64,000 bases of DNA, taken from contig CBFIBR010000001.1 of the NCBI GenBank assembly GCA_965660935.1, positions 118,282-182,281 on the forward strand, in the 5' to 3' direction. The notes below the pieces were generated by a model, which was given only the letters and a program-made list of their open reading frames with translations, was not told the DNA's origin and made no database searches. A program made the position numbers and the translations under genes. Position 1 is the stretch's first letter; each line of letters begins with the position of its first letter. Below, piece by piece: positions 54,477 to 61,022 of the stretch. The stretch is from UBA1172 sp002457135. GTDB lineage: Bacteria > Pseudomonadota > Alphaproteobacteria > Puniceispirillales > UBA1172.

Positions 54477-54726
54477 TTCCACACCTCATCACGGTTTTGG
54501 GTGTCAACCTGGATTTCTTTTAATATGCTAACTTCACCGAAATCAATATTTATACCTGTTCTTATGGCGACAGGCGTTTGAACCTGCCCGACAAACTCCC
54601 TAAAGCCTTGGCACTGTGCAAAGGCTAAACCCTGTGGAGGGCAAACTCTATACCCTTCTGTCACAGGCGGTTGCGCAACACGCGGACCCGGCGATATACT
54701 ACCTCATCGACCAGAAAGGGAAAGCC

Positions 54727-55896
54727 ATGCCTGTATTCAACACCCTTGCCGACCGCAGCGAAGAGATGACCGAATGGCGCCGCACCCTGCACGCCCACCC
54801 GGAACTGGGTTTTGAGGAACAATGGACAGCGGATTTCATCGCCGAAAAGCTGGAATCATTCGGGGTTGAGGTTCATCGCGGCCTGGCCACCACAGGTATA
54901 GTCGGGGTCATTCGCGGGCAGGGTGACAGCAACCGGATGATCGGGCTTCGCTGTGATATCGATGCTCTCCCTATGACGGAAGAAAACAGTTTTGATCATG
55001 TCTCGACCCAGCCGGGGCGGATGCATGCCTGCGGTCATGATGGTCATACCACCATGCTGCTCGGGGCGGCCCGCTATCTTGCCGAGACACGCAATTTTGA
55101 CGGCACGGCGGTGCTGATCTTCCAGCCCGCCGAAGAAGGCGGCGGCGGTGGTGAAGTGATGATTCGTGATGGCCTTTTTGACACCTTCCCGATGCAGACT
55201 GTCTGGGGCATGCACAACTGGCCGGGGCTTGATGTTGGCAAGGTGGTGGTCCAGCGCGGGCCTTCCATGGCGGCGGCCGATATGTTCACCATCACCCTGA
55301 CAGGCAAGAGCGGGCATGCCGCCATGCCGCATCTCACCATTGACAGCATTGTTGCCGGCAGCGCCCTGGTTCAGTCCTGCCAGTCCATCGTCTCCCGCCG
55401 GATTGACCCGCTTGACCCAGCGGTTGTCTCCATCACCCAGTTTCATGCCGGTTCCGCCCATAACGTCATCCCCGACCAGACGGTGATCATCGGCACGGCG
55501 CGTTATGTTCGCAGGGAAACCGGTGCCTTTATTGAACGTCAGCTTGGCCATATGGCAGAGCGTATTGCCGCGGCGCATGACTGTTCGGCTGAAATGAACT
55601 GGGAGCCGGGCTATCCCCCCACTATCAATCACGTTGATGAGGCTGAACGCGCGGCTGAGGCTGCAAGGGCCGTGATCGGGCCGGATTCGGTTGTCTATGA
55701 TGCGCCGCCCTCCATGGCATCGGAAGATTTCTCCTACATGCTGGAACAGAGGCCGGGGGCCTATATCTGGCTGGGTGCCGGTGAAGGTGGTGAAGGCTCG
55801 ATGCTGCACAACACCCGCTATGATTTCAATGATGAGCTGCTGCCCATGGGGTCCAGCTACTGGGTCCAGCTGGTCGAAAGCGAGATGCCGCGCTAG
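54727..55896 (+). CDS. M20-family amidohydrolase (hippurate hydrolase/N-acyl aminoacylase-like)
   Basis: 389-residue metallopeptidase. Metal-site motifs GLRCDIDALPM, MHACGHDGHTTML and IFQPAEEGGGGG; C-terminal DAPPSMASEDFSYML. Hydrolyses N-acyl amino acids; the acyl group and amino acid cannot be read. ATG 54727 follows AAAGGGAAAG; the open frame from 54616 has no family sequence. Divergent from soxB across 250 bases, which suggests co-regulation with sarcosine use but does not prove it. Confidence 0.88.
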   Translation: MPVFNTLADRSEEMTEWRRTLHAHPELGFEEQWTADFIAEKLESFGVEVHRGLATTGIVGVIRGQGDSNRMIGLRCDIDALPMTEENSFDHVSTQPGRMHACGHDGHTTMLLGAARYLAETRNFDGTAVLIFQPAEEGGGGGEVMIRDGLFDTFPMQTVWGMHNWPGLDVGKVVVQRGPSMAAADMFTITLTGKSGHAAMPHLTIDSIVAGSALVQSCQSIVSRRIDPLDPAVVSITQFHAGSAHNVIPDQTVIIGTARYVRRETGAFIERQLGHMAERIAAAHDCSAEMNWEPGYPPTINHVDEAERAAEAARAVIGPDSVVYDAPPSMASEDFSYMLEQRPGAYIWLGAGEGGEGSMLHNTRYDFNDELLPMGSSYWVQLVESEMPR

Positions 55897-55904
55897 TCGG
55901 CCTC

Positions 55905-55970
55905 CCTAATTCCTGAAACACAGCACGGGCCTAATTCCTGAAACGCAGCACGGGTGAAGCGCAGCACGGG
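55905..55970. repeat. 25-bp tandem repeat after the M20 gene
   Basis: A 25-base unit starting CCTAATTCCTGAAACA and ending CAGCACGGG is at 55905-55929 and 55930-55954 (one mismatch), followed by a 16-base partial copy to 55970. Begins 9 bases after the M20 stop. The longest period of the tandem repeats in the window. Confidence 0.9.
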
Positions 55971-56006
55971 CTGCCATTTCGCTTGATCACCGCGATATGA
56001 TTTTCA

Positions 56007-56258
56007 TCACTGATCCTGCTTTTTCGTGTTTTCGAGTTTGGTCACTTTCCGCAAGTCACTGTTGATCATGCTTTGCCAACCCCGGCCTGATGCGCGGTAA
56101 TGCTCTACCAGATCACGATCCAGCCTGATGGTGATTCTTTCCTTGGTTGCCCCATCCGGCATGGGCGGGCGGCCTCGAACGCCTTTTTTGAAAAACGCGG
56201 CATCCAGCTCCCGGGTCTCGCCATTTTCATCGATGTATGGTTTGCGTGGCTTGCTCAT
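56007..56258 (-). CDS. brnA: BrnA-family antitoxin
   Basis: 83 residues: basic, disordered start, then the BrnA core GRPPMPDGATKERITIRLDRDL (in part) with a ribbon-helix-helix-like C-terminus (VEHYRASGRGWQSMINSDLRKV). BrnA normally neutralises BrnT and represses the operon. The ATG overlaps the brnT remnant stop by ATGA, preserving coupling. The toxin gene it should guard is truncated (see 56255). Confidence 0.85.
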   Translation of the reverse strand: MSKPRKPYIDENGETRELDAAFFKKGVRGRPPMPDGATKERITIRLDRDLVEHYRASGRGWQSMINSDLRKVTKLENTKKQDQ

Positions 56259-56395
56259 ATTGTTTCCCCATAATCCCCGCGCTGATCCTCAACAGTAATC
56301 GCCGCGTCCCAGTCAATCCTTGCGGCATTGGCAAAATCAACCCCGCGATCACGCATGGTCTGCTTGCGCTTGTTTTCATTCCATTCGTATTCCAC
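56255..56395 (-). pseudogene. brnT: Truncated BrnT toxin remnant
   Basis: Reading GTG 56395 to TGA 56255 gives 46 residues: VEYEWNENKRKQ, then RGVDFANAARIDW and ITVEDQRGDYGETI. That matches the first half of BrnT (about 90 residues), including the GVDF and DYGE segments, but the second half with the core beta strands and the usual basic catalytic part is missing, and the usual Lys-His before GVDF is Asp-Arg. Likely a non-functional toxin with the antitoxin gene kept; translation of a short peptide is possible. Confidence 0.7.
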
Positions 56396-56401
56396 ATATT
56401 T

Positions 56402-56430
56402 ATTGTATGCACAATTAATATGATTTGCAA
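56402..56430 (-). promoter_or_regulatory. brnTA promoter with overlapping palindrome
   Basis: On the minus strand TTGCAA (56430-56425), 17-base spacer, TACAAT (56407-56402). The predicted start falls on or near the GTG of brnT at 56395, suggesting leaderless translation. A perfect inverted repeat ATTGT-ATGC-ACAAT (56402-56415) overlaps the -10 element and is a candidate BrnA operator. Confidence 0.55.
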
Positions 56431-56534
56431 TGAAAACACCGCAAAACAGAACTGATTAAAAGAAAATCACAAAATCGGGATTTGCTCCATCCGGGCAATT
56501 GGTTGGTCACCGGCACCCATTCTTCAACACCCTA

Positions 56535-57860
56535 TCAGCATACTTGCGCCAGATCGCTCCAGCGCGTTGTGTAGGATGGTGACTTGAACTGTGATCGCAT
56601 CCGCCAGCGTTCGGTTGAACGCAGGTTCTGGCGGGGCTGGCCGCGTTTCCGCACGGATGCAGTGCCAACCCCTTCGGCGGCGTGGAACAGCGTTCCAGGC
56701 CCCATGATCCGGTTGATCTGGTCCAGCATCGCCATGCGCTGGTCCCCGGCATTGCGTTTTTCCTGTGTTGTTGCATCCATGCTGAAGAGGCTCATCTGCT
56801 CGCCTTCGCCATCACTCAGTTCTGTCAGCATGACCCCCGCCTTGTGGTAGCGATACCCGGGGCGATAGAGCTTGCCCACCGCCCTGATTGCCGCCCTGAT
56901 CAGGGTGGCCGTATCCGCCACGGGTTCATCAAACCCGATCATGGCGGCGTTGCTGTATTGCGGGTCCTGCTGGCGAAACCGGTTGGTGCGGATAAAGACA
57001 TAGAGTCCGCCAGCCCGGCTCTGTTGATGGCGCAGTTTTTCGGCGGCACGCGCGGTATAGCTGGCAACGGCCTCCTCCAGGCTGCGGCGATCACTGACCA
57101 GCTGGCCGAAACTGCGCGAGGATGCGATGGTCTGTTTCGGCTGGATATCCTCCATCTCAAGGCAGGGCTGGCCGTTGAGTTCATGGACAATGCGCTCCCC
57201 CACCACTGACATGGCCTGCCTGATCTGCCTCGGGCTGGCTTCACGCAATTGCAGCGCGGTGCTGATGCCGAGGCGGCGCAGGCGCAGCCCCCAGCGTTTT
57301 GAGATACCCCAGACATCCTCCACCGCAACATCACCCAGGATGCGCGTCATCAGGGCCTCATCATTCATGATATAGACACCGTCGCTGCTGTATTTCTTGG
57401 CAATGCGGTTGGCCAGTTTGGCCAGCGTCTTGGTGGGGGCAACCCCGACCGAAACCGGGATCCCGGTCCATTGCCGGATTGAGCGCCGCATGCCGGTGAG
57501 GTGATCATGCAGCATGGCCGGTTTAAACCCCTCCAGCCCCAGAAACGCTTCATCAATCGAATAGACTTCCACCGCCGGGGTGAAACAGCCGAGCAGTTCC
57601 ATCACCCGCGCCGACATATCACCATAGAGCGCGTAATTCGATGAAAACACCGCCACCTTGTTGCGTTTCAGCATCGCGTCGTATTCATGGAGCGGGGCGC
57701 CCATGGGAATGCCGAGGGCCTTGGCCTCATCCGAACGGGCGATGATGCAACCGTCATTATTCGACAGCACCACCACAGGCCGTGTGTTCAGCCCGGGCTG
57801 GAAAACCCGCTCACAGGACGCGTAGAAATTGTTGCAATCCACCAGTGCAAAGCACGTCAC
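56535..57860 (-). CDS. umuC: Error-prone DNA polymerase V subunit UmuC
   Basis: 441-residue Y-family polymerase. Catalytic acidic residues in FALVDCNNFYASCE and EVYSIDEAFLGL; thumb helix-hairpin-helix; little-finger domain KQTIASSRSFGQLVSD; UmuC-specific C-terminal tail. GTG start 17 bases after the umuD stop. Length is close to E. coli UmuC plus about 20. Copies lesions after RecA-induced cleavage of UmuD. Confidence 0.95.
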   Translation of the reverse strand: MTCFALVDCNNFYASCERVFQPGLNTRPVVVLSNNDGCIIARSDEAKALGIPMGAPLHEYDAMLKRNKVAVFSSNYALYGDMSARVMELLGCFTPAVEVYSIDEAFLGLEGFKPAMLHDHLTGMRRSIRQWTGIPVSVGVAPTKTLAKLANRIAKKYSSDGVYIMNDEALMTRILGDVAVEDVWGISKRWGLRLRRLGISTALQLREASPRQIRQAMSVVGERIVHELNGQPCLEMEDIQPKQTIASSRSFGQLVSDRRSLEEAVASYTARAAEKLRHQQSRAGGLYVFIRTNRFRQQDPQYSNAAMIGFDEPVADTATLIRAAIRAVGKLYRPGYRYHKAGVMLTELSDGEGEQMSLFSMDATTQEKRNAGDQRMAMLDQINRIMGPGTLFHAAEGVGTASVRKRGQPRQNLRSTERWRMRSQFKSPSYTTRWSDLAQVC

Positions 57861-57877
57861 CCGGCTGCCCCTCTTGA

Positions 57878-58429
57878 TCAGACTTTATGGATAACGCTGG
57901 TGACCACACCCCAGATCACCATGTCATTGTCATCGGCAATCACGATCGGGCTGTAGGAATCGTTTTCGGGCATCAGCCGGGTCTGGCCGCCCTTGCGGTC
58001 CAGCCGCTTGACGGTCAGCTGGCCTTCGACCGCGGCAATGACGATGCGGCCCTGGCGCGGCTCGATACTGCGGTCCACCACCAGGATATCATCTTCGTGA
58101 ATCCCGGCCTTGATCATGGAATCACCACTGACCCGCACGAAAAATGTAGCCGCCGGTTTGTTGATCAGGTATTCATTGAGATCAAGGCTGCCTTCGAGGT
58201 GATCATCAGCCGGTGACGGGAAACCCGCCGCAACCGCACAGCTGAACAGCGGCAATTGCATGTCACCCTTGCGGATGAACTGCAATACCTGGTCGATTTT
58301 GCTGAGGGGGATGCGAACAGGCTTTGTCGCCTCACCATAAGGGCCTTGCCCTTTGGGGCGGCCCGCACCGGGTCGGGCGCCGCCGCGGCGACCTTTTTGA
58401 GTCTTGGGAGTGGTTTCCTTCGGCATCAT
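57878..58429 (-). CDS. umuD: UmuD-like SOS mutagenesis protein (LexA/S24 peptidase)
   Basis: 183 residues (ATG 58429; a second ATG at 58426; GGAG seven bases upstream). S24 domain: self-cleavage site in CAVAAGFPSPADD, Ser nucleophile in VSGDSMI, Lys in LTVKRL. The N-terminus has a basic Gly/Pro segment (GRRGGARPGAGRPKGQG) rather than a LexA winged helix. No alphaproteobacterial GTTC-N7-GTTC SOS box was found upstream. Degenerate 11-12 bp CATCAAA repeats (about 58424-58457) surround the start. Confidence 0.9.
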   Translation of the reverse strand: MMPKETTPKTQKGRRGGARPGAGRPKGQGPYGEATKPVRIPLSKIDQVLQFIRKGDMQLPLFSCAVAAGFPSPADDHLEGSLDLNEYLINKPAATFFVRVSGDSMIKAGIHEDDILVVDRSIEPRQGRIVIAAVEGQLTVKRLDRKGGQTRLMPENDSYSPIVIADDNDMVIWGVVTSVIHKV

Positions 58430-58637
58430 CAAATCTCCATCAAACCCCCATCAAATCCTCAGGGACTGCCGGTGAATATAAGCAATTCCTAATTAGATTA
58501 CCGTTCGAATATCAAAAGGCAAGTATTTTTTTATCGGCCTTGGTATTATTCTTTTCCGGATGGGTGATGCCTGATGCCAGGGCCATGATTCTAAACGGTG
58601 AACCATGCCCTATCGGGGGATAAAAGATCACGCAAAA

Positions 58638-58701
58638 CGGTGAATGAGGGAGGCGGCGAGTGAGGAAGACGGCGAGTGAGGAAGACGGCGAATGAAGGAG
58701 A
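58638..58701. repeat. 16-bp tandem repeat, four copies, upstream of the GFA gene
   Basis: Units at 58638-58653, 58654-58669, 58670-58685 and 58686-58701; copies two and three are identical (CGGCGAGTGAGGAAGA), one and four each differ at a few bases. The array ends six bases before the ATG and supplies purine-rich ribosome-site-like sequence (GAAGGAGA) in its last copy. The rest of the 278-base gap to umuD holds nothing convincing. Confidence 0.95.
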
Positions 58702-58707
58702 CGGGGG

Positions 58708-59145
58708 ATGAGTAACGATCAGGTCATGCATCAGGGCGGCTGCCATTGCGGCGTGGTCCGGTTCAGCATCATCGGTGCGCTTGACAGGGTGGTGGCCTGC
58801 CATTGCCGGGATTGCCTGAAATGCACCGGCAACAGCGTGGCCGCAACCGCCGTGTTCAACGATCAGATCACCATCACCGGTGATACGTTGAGCTGGTATC
58901 GCAGTTCTGCTCAGGCTGAACGGGGGTTCTGTTCAGCCTGCGGGTCCAGCCTGTTTTATCGCGGCATGGACAGCCCGACGATTTCGATTACCGCTGGTGT
59001 GATGGATAACCCCGGGGTGCTGGAATTCGGTGGTCATATCCACCTGCATGATCACCCGGGGCATCAACCGCTGGAACCCGCGCCTGCTGATATCCATGAT
59101 GCGTTTATCAGCGGCGGGCGCGGCATGAAGCGTGATAACGCCTGA
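58708..59145 (+). CDS. GFA-family zinc protein (CENP-V/glutathione-formaldehyde-like)
   Basis: 145 residues with the zinc-binding set of the GFA fold: GCHCGVVRFS, ACHCRDCLKCTG and GFCSACGSSLFYRG. Members bind glutathione adducts or are of unknown substrate; formaldehyde activation is a family name more than a proven role. Formaldehyde could arise from the amine demethylation genes at 45-54 kb, a link that is only inference. ATG directly after the 16-bp repeats. Confidence 0.85.
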   Translation: MSNDQVMHQGGCHCGVVRFSIIGALDRVVACHCRDCLKCTGNSVAATAVFNDQITITGDTLSWYRSSAQAERGFCSACGSSLFYRGMDSPTISITAGVMDNPGVLEFGGHIHLHDHPGHQPLEPAPADIHDAFISGGRGMKRDNA

Positions 59146-59160
59146 TCCCTTCAGCGGTTT

Positions 59161-60435
59161 CTAGACAGTGGAACCGGGCAGGGTGATGCAGGCCATGCCG
59201 GTCTGATGCAGTTTGCTGCACGCTTCACGGGCGTTGTTCTCATCAAGGCCCCTGAACTGGACTTGCCAGAACGTGACGGAACCGAACAGCACCGGTGTCA
59301 GCCGGGCAGGCTGGAGTCCGATGATCGTTTCGGCGGCGGCCCTGGCATCACGCGCCGCGATATGGGCATTGGAACGCCGTGAGAAACTGCCGATCTGGAT
59401 TCCCCAGTCGCTGAGATCCGCAGGATAGAGTGGCTGGGGGTCATTCAGGGTCGGCAGGTCGGTGACGGCCGGACGCGGTTTTGGGGCCGCAAGGGCCAGC
59501 TTGGTGGTGTCTTCGGTACTGCGCTCAAGGAAAACAGTGCGGGGCCGGGGCGGCGGTGCCTTGACCGGTTGCCGGGGGGCCTTGGCCTGACGCAGGACAG
59601 GGGGTTCATACGGCTTGACCCGCTTGAACTGTTTGGTCAGAAGAAAGCGCATATGCTTGTCGCGTGATGCCCCGGTGCGGCCGCCGAACACAACGCCGAC
59701 CAGGCGGGTGCCATTGCGTTCAACCGTGGCCATCAGGTTAAACCCTGATGCACTGGTAAAGCCGGTCTTGATGCCGTCGGTGCCTTTGAAATTTGACAGC
59801 AGGGTGTTGTAGTTGCGGAACTTCTTGCCCTGCCATGAATAGGTTTTGGTCTTGAACAGATCAAAATACTGCGGAAAATCCTTGCGGATGGCGATGGCCA
59901 GCCTGGCCATGTCACGCGCTGTGCTGCGCTGTTTTGAATGCGGCAGGCCCGATGCATTGCGGAAGGTTGTGCGGCTCATGCCCAGCGCCTTTGCCTTGCG
60001 GGTCATGCGTTTGGCGAACTCGCGCTCGGTGCCGCCGATATGCTCGGCCACCACGGTGGCGGCATCATTGGCGGATTTGGTGATCAGTGCCATGACCGCA
60101 TCACGGACCTTGATGGTTGTCCCGGTGCGCAACCAGAGCTTGGATGGTGAACGCCCGGACGCAACCTTGCTGACTTTCATGCGGGTATCGAGGGTGAGCT
60201 TGCCCTGTTCGAGCTGCTCAAAAACCAGGTACAGCGTCATCACCTTGGTCAGGGATGCCGGAAACAGCCTTTTGTCGGCGTTGCGGGAATACATCACCTT
60301 GCCGGTGGTCTCATTGACGACGATTGAGGCGTAACGCGCAAAAGATGGCTGTGGTGCAATGACCACAGCCAGGCTAATCATGAATAGGAGGAAGAAAACA
60401 CGGGATTTCATCTTGCTATCATTCTGTTGAAGCAT
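59161..60435 (-). CDS. D-alanyl-D-alanine carboxypeptidase with SPOR domain
   Basis: 424 residues. Signal peptide (about 10-34), penicillin-binding D,D-peptidase with ASLTK (SxxK), SAN and KTG motifs (59780-60250 region), a Pro-rich linker, and a C-terminal SPOR domain (WGIQIGSFSRRSNAHIAARDA) that recognises denuded septal peptidoglycan. Trims pentapeptides in the periplasm. ATG 60435 or ATG 60411 (the latter starts at the signal peptide) are both possible. Confidence 0.93.
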   Translation of the reverse strand: MLQQNDSKMKSRVFFLLFMISLAVVIAPQPSFARYASIVVNETTGKVMYSRNADKRLFPASLTKVMTLYLVFEQLEQGKLTLDTRMKVSKVASGRSPSKLWLRTGTTIKVRDAVMALITKSANDAATVVAEHIGGTEREFAKRMTRKAKALGMSRTTFRNASGLPHSKQRSTARDMARLAIAIRKDFPQYFDLFKTKTYSWQGKKFRNYNTLLSNFKGTDGIKTGFTSASGFNLMATVERNGTRLVGVVFGGRTGASRDKHMRFLLTKQFKRVKPYEPPVLRQAKAPRQPVKAPPPRPRTVFLERSTEDTTKLALAAPKPRPAVTDLPTLNDPQPLYPADLSDWGIQIGSFSRRSNAHIAARDARAAAETIIGLQPARLTPVLFGSVTFWQVQFRGLDENNAREACSKLHQTGMACITLPGSTV

Positions 60436-60690
60436 AAAACCCCAACTACACCTGATCTAAAAGTACCTGAAATTAAACAAAAACACAATATCATGTAGTA
60501 CAATAAAATTTAACTACTAAATATGATAATTTTTGGCAAATTCAGACTATTCTCCCTTAGCGATGATGCAGCTTAATTTTTGTTCCCAATGGGGTTTCAA
60601 TGCGTGGTTGCGTACTAATATATATAATAAGTATTCGATGCATTATATATGCCAAAAACAGAAATAAGAACGTGGATTGGGCAATCGAAG

Positions 60691-61017
60691 ATGAGCAATG
60701 ATGATCGCAAAGGGGGCGTGGGACCAGATGGTGATCTGGCAACCAAAACCAAGCCGAAAGCGAAAAAGCCATCCATGTACAAGGTGGTCATGCTCAACGA
60801 CGATTACACACCAATGGAATTTGTGGTGATGGTGTTGCAGGAATTTTTCCGCAAATCGCGGGAAGAGGCAACCCAGATCATGCTCCATGTTCACCAGCGT
60901 GGTGTTGGTATCTGCGGTGTCTATACTTATGAAGTCGCCGAAACCAAGGCCAGTCAGGTGATGGCGCTTGCCCGCAAGAACCAGCACCCTCTCCAGCTTC
61001 AGATTGAAAAGGAATAA
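60691..61017 (+). CDS. clpS: ClpS adaptor of ClpAP
   Basis: 108 residues from ATG 60691 (ATG 60649 would add 14). Conserved YKVVMLNDDYTPMEFVVMVLQEFF, HVHQRGVGICGVYTYEVAE and LQIEKE: the N-end-rule adaptor that hands substrates to ClpA. The first 30 residues are Gly/Lys-rich, as in other alphaproteobacterial ClpS. Precedes clpA by 5 bases. The 255-base AT-rich gap upstream contains the promoter region only. Confidence 0.93.
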   Translation: MSNDDRKGGVGPDGDLATKTKPKAKKPSMYKVVMLNDDYTPMEFVVMVLQEFFRKSREEATQIMLHVHQRGVGICGVYTYEVAETKASQVMALARKNQHPLQLQIEKE

Positions 61018-61022
61018 TAACG

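Noticed and set aside
54483..54600. Promoter hexamers for soxB (TTGATT ... TATTAA)
   Set aside because: Spacing of 15 bases and weak match; several equally poor alternatives in the same AT-rich stretch.
58519..58623. Short plus-strand frame with hydrophobic stretch then MPDARAMILNGEPCPIGG
   Set aside because: Resembles a signal peptide with a tiny mature part, but no ATG, no ribosome site and it is the tail of a shadow frame; may be a decayed exported protein, not supportable.
58638..58701. Possible CRISPR-like array
   Set aside because: The four 16-bp units are directly adjacent without spacers and no cas gene is present; it is a plain tandem repeat.
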